From: Theristus sp. LFF4_11
Taxonomy: Eukaryota > Nematoda > Chromadorea > Monhysterida > Xyalidae
Length of the DNA: 37,575 bases
Assembly (NCBI GenBank): GCA_030248135.1
Contig: JASANC010004487.1
Coordinates: 1-37,575 of the forward strand
Direction: 5' to 3'
Shown here: piece after piece, positions 10,001-20,642 of the stretch
Numbering within the stretch: the first letter of the stretch is position 1
Layout: the number at the start of each line of letters is the position of its first letter
Notes under the pieces: model-generated
The model's database searches: none
What the model was told of the DNA's origin: nothing
What the model saw: only the letters and a program-made list of their open reading frames with translations
Translations under genes and position numbers: made by a program

Positions 10001-11031
10001 TGGTCTACTTTATGAGCGAACAATTTATTTGAATGATTAAAAATCTTTTAATGAACAATATGCAAAACGCAAATTTCGCAGAGAAAAGATCGACATGGCG
10101 ATACAAGAGATGAAAACGAACGGGCATCTGTTGCAGCTGTACAACAAATGGTGGAGGGACAAGGCGGACTGTGATGTCAGCAAGCACACTGCGGCCGCAT
10201 TTCACTCGCTCACTGAAGTTCGTCGATTTTATTATCATTCACACAGAAAAAAGTGTAAATATTGACGTAAATAATGCGTCAAAAAGTTACAGATATTGAT
10301 GTAATTTCTTGTGGACATTGTGAAGCAGATGCAAATAATGATCTAACTATCGAGGAGTCGATGTACAAAAGTGTTTAGAAAATCAAAACTTTTTAATGTT
10401 TAAAAACATTTCATAAAGTTAAAAATTTACAGCAATATCCGCAACTTGTTATATTGTGTTTTAAAAGATGCTGAAACTACATGTAGAGTGAACTGAACAC
10501 AGAGTCCAGCAATTGGTGCCTCAGTGTTTTCGACCGCAATCACCGGTGCATTCTATTTGTTGTTTGCGTTCACGTTTGTTGCGTTGGTCATTGGTGGCAT
10601 CGACCTGTTGATTGCTGTATGCAAGGACGCAACCAACAGAGGCGTATGTTCGCTTCATTTTAGTCATATGCGCACTGACTAGTGTTATTGAAACAGCTCA
10701 GCAGACTTGTTGACTTTTGTTGATCCATTCATTTTTTTGTTAAATTGTTGCATGTGAATGCGGAAAACTTTCCGGCTCACATTCACACAACTTTCACTGC
10801 GCGTACCGCCGTATTTATAAACATACCGTTGGCAAACATAACGTGCAAACACAAACACAAATCATAAGGCACTACGGAATGATGGCTTCAGCTGTGTTCC
10901 TGAAGCTGAAAAAATATAAATCATCTGTTTCAAACAGGATTACACGGTTGCAGGAAACTTACACGACAGCTTTGAGCGACCGTCTGAGAGCGAACCAAAT
11001 GGCCGAGCAGGAACATGGCGAAAAAGTGTGA
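7100..11031 (+). CDS. Ionotropic glutamate receptor lacking the amino-terminal domain (14 exons, ~482 aa)
   Basis: Exons: 7100-7154, 7220-7263, 7397-7518, 7642-7702, 7850-7914, 8103-8232, 8484-8623, 8795-8864, 8936-9067, 9169-9282, 9494-9624, 10082-10254, 10510-10643, 10954-11031. A signal peptide (ILFVLIVAANA) leads straight into ligand-binding half S1, so the usual ~400-residue N-terminal domain is absent. Ligand contacts are kept: APLT and the following Arg (about 109), SGST (265-268) and Glu about 319. M1 (RTWLYIVIAWIL), a pore loop (LAGSQHQASGLIPRS), M3, S2 and M4 follow. The highly conserved SYTANLAAF end of M3 is not found; the join reads ATYLVGLFHMYAYAS. Introns 1 (GCAG/GCAAGT) and 7 (CCAAG/GCAATA) appear to have GC donors. 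The exon 11 donor is uncertain (GTACAAG at 9625, or GTAAAG inside a MITE end), as are the M4-flanking boundaries. It would be a plasma-membrane cation channel gated by an amino acid. Confidence 0.88.
8260..8460. repeat. 20-bp minisatellite in a glutamate-receptor intron
   Basis: About ten tandem units of TGCGTCTGGTGCACCAATAT; the central five are identical and the flanking ones diverge. Each unit holds the palindrome GGTGCACC. It fills most of the intron between the M1 and pore exons (8233-8483). Confidence 0.9.
9653..9817. mobile_element. 165-bp MITE with perfect 12-bp inverted ends and TA duplication
   Basis: It begins CCGTAAAGTCTT and ends AAGACTTTACGG, with TA at 9651-9652 and 9818-9819. 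The interior repeats (C)TTATAA several times and has no coding capacity. Ends plus TA duplication point to Tc1/mariner-type mobilisation. It is inserted in glutamate-receptor intron 11, just downstream of exon 11. Confidence 0.85.
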
Positions 11032-12444
11032 ACGAAAAACACACACACACTGAGCAAAATTCAACTTCCACACTTATGGTGGTACTAAGAATAATGTTAT
11101 GTGGCACTATTATCGTATTTTTTACGTCGTCTGTCGACCTTTATTTAATAGTCAACTCCGCAGTCTGTAGCGCAGGTTTTATGCAATTATCCATTATCTT
11201 ACTGTTACTACTGAGGTATTTAGGAGGCCTTTTGATATTTGTTTAAAAAACGTTTAAAAACCACATATCTTTGCTTTTCCTTCTTGAAGTTACCACATTT
11301 TCGTCTTGGAAAAATAAAACTATGCGTTTTGTTAGCACCCAACGTTTTTGCAAAACACAACAGGTCGCACGGCGCTTCAATAAGCATTTGTCAGCCACTT
11401 AAAAAAACCATGCACATCGTACATGTATTCAAACAGATTTTGAAAGACGCAAGTGAATGAAAATGCCAGACAACGTTGACAGACAGACACGCATCTATGT
11501 AACTTCATTATGCACAGTGTACAACTTTGGTGATACAAAAAATGAAAGAGAAACATAATATTCACAAGAAACTGAAGACAAAACACCACACTTTCATGAT
11601 GAAAACCGCAAGTTTGGGAAGTGAGCGGCCGTGACGCTGCGCACCAACACCGTTGGCGTTATCACACAAGGCTGCCCATTTCATCGCCCTGGCTAATTTG
11701 CAGCATTAGCTGATTGGTTGGTTGGTACGCAGTACGCACACACCAGACACGTTGAAGACCAAACTCAATCCAACAAAGCAACCGCAAAAGGACAACACGA
11801 AATAAAGCTCAACACAGCCAGTGCACTGGTTATTATTGCATACAATCCCAGGCAAGAGTAACGTTTGGAAATGCACGAGTTTCATCAGAACAAAATGACA
11901 AGAGCGAATACTTTGAAAATCACGAACACTTGGTGTGGAATCAATAAAAAACATCGATGATAAAACAACAAATGCACGTCACAATTTTAGCAGCACAACT
12001 TCCGAGTTCACATGGTCACAACCAGACAGTCCATGCGACCGTTGCACACCACTAATTACTAATTTCACAACAATTTTTTCAATGCCTTTCTAAAACGTGT
12101 ACTCAATTTTAGTAGTGGAATTAGTATATTGGATGAAAAGTAGCGAACGGCACCGCCGAACAATTGAGTCCCATTGCGTTGCAAGAGTAAAAATTAGTAG
12201 TGAAATTAGTACTGCAATTGGTTAGTAGTAACGTTTTCTCACAGTAACACAGTGAACTTGCGGCTTAAAAAAAGTTTTAAAATTGCGTTCACTCCGTAGT
12301 CAGCACATTTTGCAGCTAGTGGCTTGCTAGCTACAAGAACGCGTCTTCTCGTTTCGTCGCATGCAAACTGTGCCTCGTGGCTCCGTAGCAAAAACGACAC
12401 CATCAACAGAACATCAAACAACAACAACAACAATCAGTGGTGAA
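11032..12444. other. Convergent intergenic region between the glutamate receptor and DPM2
   Basis: A/T-rich with short open frames only. AATAAA near 11312 could serve the receptor transcript. At 12045-12225 the word ATTAGTAGTGAAATTAGTA and its inverse recur, resembling 6165-6235. A short CAA run ends at 12432. A hydrophobic reverse-strand frame at 11706-11954 has no motif or splice context that I can support. Confidence 0.45.
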
Positions 12445-13669
12445 TCACTGAGTTTTCAAGTGCCTGGCACGACTGCGTTGCTGCTGGCGCCTCTCCCACT
12501 GCAGCAGTCGCTCTGTCCACCGCTCGCGCAGCAGTTTGTAGCCGATGATCAAGCCTGCGAACGAACACACAACTGTGATTGCACGTTGCTTGCTGCATTT
12601 CACGAATGATACTAGCTGGCCCCGAAACTGGTAGTAAGTAGCCCAGTAGTGACCGAGAAACTGTCGCACACGGCAGTCTCTTGCTGATCATTCGTTTCCA
12701 TAATTTGGGTTAAATATAAGTTCAGTTCCAAACGTTCAAAGTTCAAAAGTTGTTCAAAAATATTCAGTACGTTCGTAAACGTTTGAATTAATTTGGCTTT
12801 TGGGCATTTCAATCTTAAATATTGCCCCCCCCCCCCACTTCGCCTCAGTTGGTGCGCGAAAAAACATATTGTCGATTAATTTGTGGCCCAATGAGGCAGA
12901 ATAAATTGCTGAACGAACCAAGTATGCCAACGGTGAAGATGCCAATGATGCAGGCTACTATGAACGCGTACTCACGCCGTGGGAACGGCAGGTACGGTAA
13001 ATATGATCGGTCAACAAATGGCTGCAAATTCAGACAATTAACAGACATTTTTTAAATACCAATGATGTTTTTGTTGCAATTCTCTAATGCTCTCTCTCGA
13101 ACTACAGTCGAGTTGAACTGTGAATTGTGGGCAACCAATCAACTGATTGGTTACTTGTGAGCTCTCTAGTTGGTCCAACAAGCTTCGATGCACCCAATCA
13201 GGAGGCCAGATTCAAATACAAGACTGCACAAATCGCGCATGTGTTGCAGTTATCACTCTTGAACCACGGCGCTGACACAACGGTCACTAATCACTGGTGC
13301 GTTGAGTCAGATTTCAAGTGAGCCAGAAAAAAAATTAAATTCCAAAAACCGCCAACCGACCAAGACGATAATCCAGATGGTGAAGTAGACACCGAACAGC
13401 AGTGCAAATCCAATGCAACAGAGGCCAGTCATCTGCTCGGGACGAGTCAAAGCCTGCAAAACAAACACTCAGGCATTCGGCTTGCGACTCGCAAAGCCAC
13501 ACACACAGACGCGGCTGAACTGAACTACATATAAAAAACACGTAAACAAAAATTGCATTTTCATCCGCGCAAAAGCGCAACAATTTTGGAAGAGTTGCAG
13601 GCGGCAGGCATTGCCGGAAAAGTATCGTTTTGTCCTAAAAATAAAACATACACGTTCGTTTCGTACCAT
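12445..13669 (-). CDS. DPM2: Dolichol-phosphate mannose synthase regulatory subunit DPM2 (4 exons, ~107 aa)
   Basis: Reverse-strand exons in order: 13652-13669, 13361-13453, 12919-13021, 12445-12554; phases agree (0, 0, 1). The first exon is only 18 nt (MVRNER) followed by a GTATGT donor. Two membrane helices are visible, about residues 16-37 (CCIGFALLFGVYFTIWIIVL) and 56-77 (YAFIVACIIGIFTVGILGLI), joined by PFVDRSYLPYLPFPRR. This matches the DPM2 pattern of helix, PFID loop, helix. DPM2 is an ER membrane protein that stabilises the DPM1/DPM3 mannosyltransferase and supports GPI anchor synthesis. The tail (LLRERWTERLLQWERRQQQR...) is basic and about 20 residues longer than the vertebrate protein. 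The identification rests on topology, loop motif and length, because the family is short. Confidence 0.82.
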
Positions 13670-15416
13670 GTTTGGCAGTTTGACCGACCAGCAACGCTCG
13701 TGCTCGTCGCCACCGAGACTGAATGCAAGACAATTAGGACATTCGTGATTTTGATTCGTTCAGAATTTCAAGAGTTCTCATTTCAAAGTAGTGCGTGCGA
13801 CACGCCGCATCAGCATTCGCAGACAGCTGCTTCTGCCACAGAAAAACGAGCCCACAACCCAATTGTCCAATCTTTGTATTCAACTGCCAACAGCAATAGA
13901 AACGTGCGATTTTTTAAAGGCACATAATTTAACGACTGGGTTGTCACATCACAACAACCAAGTGCAAATCACAGACAATATCATCCGTCATCAGGTGTCC
14001 GTGAACACGAGCGGTGCAAGCTTGAATCCGCAGACAACTGTATCACTTGCTGCAGCAACTCACGGGGACAGCGCAGTGCACCGGCAGTTTCGTTGGCGGT
14101 CTTTTCATCGTTGAACTTGGATTCGTCAATGCACAGTAAAGCACTGAAACGACAAAACGTTGAACAGTACAAAGCTTCTGTGCATCTGGAATTGAAAATT
14201 CGAGTACCGTTAAAAACTATCGTATTTTAATTTCTGTTTCTGATGGGTTTTACCAGTACCAACCAATATAGCACGGCAGATGCGAGTGCTTTCCACTGAG
14301 CTGGCTGCAGCGCAATGTTCTCCGCCGTGAATGTCGCCTCGGCCAGAAACGTGCGCACACACGCAGACACACGCCTCTCGTGCTGCTTTGTCACCGACGA
14401 CGCGCGCGCTGCTGACAGCCTCAAAATTATGCATTGTTTTCTGCAGTTTATAACTCTATAACATATCCAATTAGCTGATTGGTTGGCGGTCACGTGATGC
14501 ATGGTTTCTATGCACGCATTGGCATTGCTGCGGAGGTGGAGTCTGTCATGCACAGAAAGCATGCATCACGTGATCAGTCAGCTGATTGCCTATAATTTGG
14601 AGTTCGACTGTAGTTGTGCGACTTGAAGACAGATTCATGTGTGTCGGAATATATTTTAATGCTGCAGCGGCTCACTTCATCACACATTCAGTATGCTCGG
14701 CTCGGCATGACTGATAATTAACCTAAATTTACGCGTGTTGTTTGATTAATGCTAATGCTAGCAACATTTGCAACGACAGCTCCTAAAATATTGAATTTTG
14801 CACGGCAAAGATTTTCGAAATTTTGTTTCCAGCAAGCACGAAATGTTATCAAAACCCGAATTCAATTCAATTTGTAAAATGTGAGTATCTAGTTTAGTTG
14901 ATGAAAAAGAATGTAAAAAACACTGTTAAAGCTCTGAGACCAGTCGTAGTTTGTGGATCTTTGTAGTTCGTACACTTTTTGTATTTTTTCGCTGCATTTA
15001 ATAAAAGTTTTTATTAAAACACGCAGCATTTACACCCCTAATCATTTATTCGTGTGAGCTTATCCCCACAGCAAAGCGGAACTGTTTACTAGGTTTCTTT
15101 TTGACAGATCGACTATCCAGATACTATCGATAATTACAGTGATCGCACAATGTATACACGTTTTCGTGACGGTTGGCTTCACAGAACGTAGGAAAAATAT
15201 CAACGAATGAACCACAGCAATGAAATATTGTGCTTTATACTGCGGTTAGAAGCAACACGTTGCACAATGCAATGGCTAATGCAACAATAAACACATTCGA
15301 AGTACATATAATTGCGCCAAACAAATTCAGTGCGTTAAGGTGGCTAATGCAGTTCAGCTCTGCAGGGCCAAGTGAAGCATTACACCGTCTGACCGTGCCG
15401 ATGGCTACAATATACC
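13670..15416. other. Intergenic region containing one MITE
   Basis: No supported gene. The 14444-14610 MITE is the only clear structure. Short frames on both strands lack motifs. Confidence 0.45.
14444..14610. mobile_element. Tc1/mariner-like MITE, copy 2
   Basis: The right end reads ATAATTTGGAGTTCGACTG followed by TA; the left end (CAGTTTATAACTCTATAAC) is diverged and follows TG. The inverted arms hold GGTCACGTGATGCATGG and GCATGCATCACGTGATC around a core with GCTGCGGAGGTGGAGTC. Confidence 0.78.
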
Positions 15417-15524
15417 ATGGCGTTTATATTTGTGCCGCCAATTGCAGTTGCATATGCGCTTCCTCTCAGCCTCGGAGTCATCGCGTGCTACTATGGCGAC
15501 GTTATTTCATGCACACCAGCATAA
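15417..15524 (+). CDS. Possible small membrane peptide or exon (35 aa), doubtful
   Basis: This ATG-to-stop frame is short but strongly hydrophobic (MAFIFVPPIAVAYALPLSLG, then VIACYY). It could be a lone microprotein or part of an exon. No family is recognised, no splice partners were found, and the surrounding region is otherwise non-coding, so chance is quite possible. From here to 15884 I see nothing else. Confidence 0.15.
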   Translation: MAFIFVPPIAVAYALPLSLGVIACYYGDVISCTPA

Positions 15525-15884
15525 CAGACAGACACCGACCCACCGACGCAGCACCACTACTTGCTCCACCATGAATCCTATGTTTGCATATCGACTGTGC
15601 TAAACCATGCAGCTTGTATTTTTGCTGTTGGATTGAGCACACTTTCGATTTCCAACACAATAGTCTTCATGCTTCAGTGAGACATAATTAGTTATTTCAA
15701 GTCAAACCAGAGTCGGACTGCAGACAAACGTGTTCGCCGCCTAGGTCTTGATCGCAGACACAACCGAAACACGTTGTGTCAATAGCAACGTGTTCAACTA
15801 AAAAAACTAGGCCCTGTGTTGAAAAGTTCGTATTGCCTTTACGACGGCGAACACTGTGGCCACATTACCACTGCAAACGCGCAA

Positions 15885-16744
15885 ATGGGCGGCAAAAAGA
15901 GCAAGCAAGCAAAGTCAGACAGTGAGTTCCGGCATGAGCGATTTTGTGCGTTTCTAACGGTCTATGACAACCGTCGTAGACGCGACGTAGAGTGACACAA
16001 TGGTTTTGATTTGATTCAAGTTCAAGTTGAATTTTGAACTTTGTTTTTCGTCAATTCAGTGAAACGCAGCGTCAGCGAGCCACATCGCGGCAACGACGGT
16101 GCCGTGCGGCAGAGCTCTTTAACACCGGCGATCATGGTGCGCGTCACCGATGAAACCGGCAGAGTGACGAAGGAGTCACCGCAGTACATCCAGTCAAGAG
16201 TAAGTGGCTGGATTTAGAATTTAAAATAATATATACTGCTTCTCAATTCAGAAATTTACATTGGCTGATGTGCACTAATGCACTGAGAGTGTTGAAACTG
16301 GTCAAATTAAGCTGTCCGTGCTGCACTGAGACGAATTCAGTTCATCATTTCAAAGCTGAATTTTCTGGCACACGTTGATGACAAAAAACGTGACTTTTTT
16401 GATACACTGCAGACACCTTGCAGATTCCGGTGCTTGCCAACCAGCAGCAGCAGCCTCCGCCGAGCACCAGCGACAGTCGTCTGTCGGTGCAGTATGACGA
16501 ACGTCAGTTTGACCGTTCGATGCCGCCGCGGCAACCGAGAGAAGCGTGGACAATGGCCGTACAGGCGGCCAGCAAGCACCTTGACGACCACAAACGTCGA
16601 GAGGACGACAGAAGCAACAAGCGAAACAAAGACAAAGCGCAGCGGTCGCAAAGTCGCGTCAAAGAAACACGATCGAAGGACAGAGACAGGGATAGAGACC
16701 ACCGGCGGGACAGGGACCGCGAACGGGACAGGCGTCATCGGTGA
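15885..16744 (+). CDS. Unrecognised basic protein with N-myristoylation-like start and Arg/Asp-repeat tail (3 exons, ~165 aa)
   Basis: Exons 15885-15921, 16060-16199 and 16424-16744 join in frame (phases 1 and 0) with good GTGAGT and GTAAGT donors. The protein starts MGGKKSKQAK, fitting the Met-Gly N-myristoylation rule with a basic patch. A middle segment contains IMVRVTDETGRVTKESPQY, followed by a Gln/Pro run (QQQQPPPS). The last about 55 residues are charged, ending in alternating Arg-Asp/Arg-Glu (KDRDRDRDHRRDRDRERD). RD/RE tails occur in RNA-binding and splicing factors, but no folded domain is visible here. MICOS Mic19 proteins also begin MGG, but their CHCH domain is absent. The next gene downstream shares the Met-Gly start and basic composition. 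Function unknown. Confidence 0.6.
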
Positions 16745-17483
16745 CTGCTCGATGGCATCATTCATTGGTGCAAAGGCGAACTGCTGCAGCTGAACACATG
16801 GGTCTTCCTAAATTGTTACTAGCTCGCTTGTGGAAAACTTCAATAGTTTATGAAGTGGTTATTAACTTATTATAATGCTCATGTCTGTCATTTCTCGCTT
16901 GCCATGTAAGCACACCACCATATACGGGTCGATGTCATCTCTCGTACATTGTCGTTTATTTACGCATAACTTATCTTCTTTCGTGGTCCAAGTGCAATGA
17001 TTGCCCTGATTGGTCATATATCAGCACTACACAGCTCCAATGTATCGTCAGTGCGTCAGATTTGTATAATTTGTTCAGTTTTGCATGAAACTGATTCATT
17101 GCTAGAACCACAACAGCCAACGAAAAGCTCTCAGTTATTTTATGACATGCCTTATTTGTGCTCAATGATTTTTGTTGTACTTGTCAACTTAAAAAAAGAA
17201 AAAAATTCTAAAACAGAACAACAACAATATGCAGACTTACAAAAGTTTTCTTCAGTTTTTTCACAAGATGTTCTTTCTGAAAATCGATTTATTCATGTGC
17301 GTGCGCGAGTTGAACCAACGACTTATTTCTTGTTGCTAAGTACTTGTTGCATTTAGCAACACCCCAAAAAAAGCAAAACCAATTGAGCCGTAAACGAACT
17401 CACAGCTAGCCATTAAGACAACCAGAAACGGTCAGATGTTAATAAAAACGCTACAAAGTAAAAACAAGTGATCGCAAAGGCGA
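16745..17483. other. Intergenic spacer
   Basis: A/T-rich, with no supported gene or repeat. It separates two same-strand genes with similar protein starts. Confidence 0.4.
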
Positions 17484-19905
17484 ATGGGTAACTCCGAAAG
17501 CAGTGACGATGAACGTCGACGACGTCAAGCAACATCGCGATCTACAACCGCACCAAACCAAAGTCGTCCTTCGGCAGTGGCTGCACGGGTTCCTGCCAAA
17601 GCGCAGTCACCAGAACGGAAGCGCCGAGCACGAGTGCGCTCTCCAACGCCGCCAAAATCGCGCTACATGAGAAACTCGCCACCGAGAACACGACGCACTC
17701 AGACGGCATCTGGACGACGACGGTAATGGGGCGATGGCAATCGTCACGGCCATGGGCTGCTTGAGGCTGGGCGGCAACCGCTCAGTCTGACAATGCCGAA
17801 TTGTTTCCACACACCAAGAAAACGCAAAAACGCATCGTTTCTACAGCCGAACTCTAAATGATAGGGATTCAGTGTAGTCGTTGGTGTCGGTGATCACGTA
17901 ATGCATGCTTTCTGTGCAGAAATTGCTGTGGGGGCAGTTTGGCATGCACAGAAAACATGCATCACGTTATCAACAACTGACCAGCTGATTCCCTATAATT
18001 TAGTTCGACTGTAAATGTCTTTCGAAGACTGCAGCACTGTGTTCGAGTTCCAAGTAACTTAGCACGTATTTGCGACGCAGCACAACACAACATTTGCGAT
18101 TTTCAGTTCCTACGAGGCACCGGAACGACCGAACGAACTGCGGGAGCCAACGACCGCGTGGGAACGACGCAAAGCCTACACGCCCCCGCCGCCGAGACAA
18201 CGCAGACAACAAACGGTGCCTGCCATCGATGTCAAATACGTCGACGTGGATAAAAACAAACGCAAGACACGCTTCATGAACACCTATGATGCGTACGATG
18301 GTACACAATGTGCCTCTCTATTGCTCAATTCTTTTTATTTAAAGCACCCCCACCACCACTAAATTCAGAAGCTGAGCTTTAGACAATAGTCGGCTGACTA
18401 TGCCGAGAACCAAGCCAATACGCTCGCCTTATGAGAGAATAATTTTAGAACCAATTCAGTTGTTTAAAATATACAACATCATTTATCTAAGACAAACTAC
18501 ACGCTTGTGTCAGAACACGGGCACCGAATACGACCATCGACAACCGCAGACGATAACAACAGTTTGCGTCCGGAAACCAGGGCACGACCTCCGCCGCCAC
18601 AAGTAGCCACACAGCCAATGCACGAAGAGGTCAGTATGGTATTTTAAATTCAACGCATCCAAATTCCAAATAATTATGATAATACCGTGCATACAAGTAG
18701 CGAGCAGTATGGAAAAAGATTTAGTTCAACCCAAGAAAGAGGTACGTACGTACTAGGTCAAGGTGCAACCTAAATTACAGATCGTTTATGTGAAATCTTC
18801 GGATCGATTTGATGACCCGAGACAGCATTCGGATGCGCGTCGAGCAGCAGCCGAGAGAGTGCGACAGTACCGAGAGCAACAGCGGCACCAGGAGCGAGCC
18901 GAAACCGCACCATCGTTGCGTGTCACCACCGCGAAAGATAGTCGGTGTTGTTTTATTCACTCATTAAACAGTTAAAACGATAACCAAATCAAGGGCAGCT
19001 TTCGATTGTGCACACCAGAAAATCTGCTTCTTTGGAACTGTAACCGACTTTGAGCAAAATATCACTGTAACAGCTTTAAACCACCCGGATAACCCTATTC
19101 TGTGAAACTTGCAGCCCCACGTCAACCAATAAACTATGAAATGCGACCGAAAACTGGCAACCAGGCACAACGTAGGCCTCCGACGGCCAAGGACTATCTG
19201 CATCCGAACTATGTGCCAAGCGACGAAGAAGATGGACTTGAAGACGAGAACGAATTCGATGACAACAACAAAGCAGACACGCAGCTAGAGGACAATGAGC
19301 ACGACTACGAAGAGACAAGCTTTGAAGTGCCGCAGCAATCGCAGACAGAGCCGGACCTCAGGTTTGCACACGGGACTCAAGTGTGCAGAGCTACTTGAAC
19401 AATCTTTGATTGCAAACAAGCACAACGCCTTTTGTCGTCAGATCAACGGACGACGACAACAGCAGCACTTACTACACGAGCAGTCCGAGCACACGACCCC
19501 CTCCGCAGACTGCAAACACGGAACCACTGAGCACAACTGACAGCTCCTCTGGTGTCAGCAGCAAGCGCACAACACAGGCGCCCCAAAATGGACGCTGGGT
19601 GCATGCGAGAACGGAAGCGCCCAGGCAACCGCGCAACGGCTACCCTCAATATGAGTGGGAGGTAGGGCACTGATGTTTCATTGCGTTTCTTGATCGTTTA
19701 GTTTGAATATTGAATTTCAAAATTTTTCTTCAAACACGGCTGACAACATTGACAGCGCAACGAGCGTGAGCATTACGTGCAAGGCTCGCGGGCAGTCAGC
19801 AACAAAAAGAACATTGCACCGCCACGCCGCTGGAACGCTGCTGGCGACCCGATTAAGGGCAAGCCGAGCTGGCATTCCGAGTTTTTGAGCGATGATTACT
19901 TTTGA
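17484..19905 (+). CDS. Unrecognised Arg/Ser/Pro-rich protein with N-myristoylation-like start (8 exons, ~456 aa)
   Basis: Exons: 17484-17722, 18107-18300, 18514-18633, 18701-18741, 18781-18940, 19115-19361, 19442-19661, 19756-19905. All seven junction phases agree, which strongly supports the model although no homologue is recognised. The protein starts MGNSESSDDERRRR (myristoylation-like, acidic then basic) and continues with RSP/SPER motifs. A conserved-looking core reads VPAIDVKYVDVDKNKRKTRF; a repeat-like echo (EIVYVKSSDRFDD) follows about 60 residues later. Further on come an Ala/Arg/Gln helix (RRAAAERVRQYREQQRHQER), an acidic segment (PSDEEDGLEDENEFDD), Ser/Thr-rich sequence, and a compact C-terminus ending KPSWHSEFLSDDYF. 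It looks largely disordered. Exon 4 is only 41 nt. A MITE lies in intron 1. Function unknown. Confidence 0.7.
17844..18011. mobile_element. Tc1/mariner-like MITE, copy 3
   Basis: It begins CAGCCGAACTCTAAATGATA and ends TATAATTTAGTTCGACTG, with TA at 17842-17843 and 18012-18013. Inverted arms include ATCACGTAATGCATGC and GCATCACGTTATC. The ends of this copy are the best preserved. It lies in intron 1 of the 17484-19905 gene. Confidence 0.85.
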
Positions 19906-20642
19906 ATCTCAAACACCGACCCTCATGTTTTGTCATCAATATTTCGTATCTGCATTGATCATACCAGAAAAAAATGATCACAAGGAGAACGATGTTTTTG
20001 GAACTCTTGCTTGGGTTATTACTGTACTGATTAGTTCAAAAATGATGGCCAAAAAATGCCGTTATTGATGTTTCAAACTTTTCAGTCAACTTCAACTTAA
20101 AGGTATCAAAGACGTTTTTATCAAGCTGACTTTGAGACTTCTTTGATGGTTCAACACTTAGCTTAGTGCAGTTTTTCACTTCATTGGTTTTCTGCAGTTT
20201 CTGGTTTCTCGTTTTTTTTCAGTTTTTCTCAGTCTTATTATTGTTCACTGTTGTTGTTGTTCATTGCCGCCACTGCAGACAGGTAATTTTGCGTCAGCCA
20301 GACCACTTCCAGAACGAAGGCTCGCTCGTACGCTGGTGGTCACGTGATGCATGCTTTCTATGCAAGCATTGCTGTGGAGGTGGAGTCGGTCCTGTACATG
20401 CATACATGTAAAAGCATGCATCACGTGATCACCAACCAATCAGCTGATTGCATATGGTATAAAAATAGACTGTGGGCAGCCCGTGCCGTCGTATCATTGT
20501 CCATTGCCGACCCGTCTCGTGGGATCACTCGGCCACATGTTGGATGACGAATGAATTCACAAAAAAGAAGGGGTATTGCACCAATTTGGTGTCATATCAC
20601 GGACAGCACTTTTGATGTGTTTTACGACGACCAGGTTTTCTT
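19906..20642. other. Intergenic region with one decayed MITE
   Basis: Apart from the MITE at 20331-20472 I see only T-rich sequence and no supported gene. Confidence 0.4.
20331..20472. mobile_element. Tc1/mariner-like MITE, copy 4 (left end lost)
   Basis: The arms TGGTCACGTGATGCATGC and GCATGCATCACGTGATCACC flank GCATTGCTGTGGAGGTGGAG as in copy 2. The right end (ATAAAAATAGACTG) is diverged and the left terminal repeat is not recognisable. Confidence 0.7.

Noticed and set aside
11706..11954. Reverse-strand hydrophobic frame as a gene or exon
   Set aside because: One membrane-like stretch, but no family motif, partner exon or coding-like composition.
15885..16744. Identification as MICOS subunit Mic19
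   Set aside because: Only the MGG start agrees; the DUF737 coiled coil and the twin CX9C CHCH domain are absent.
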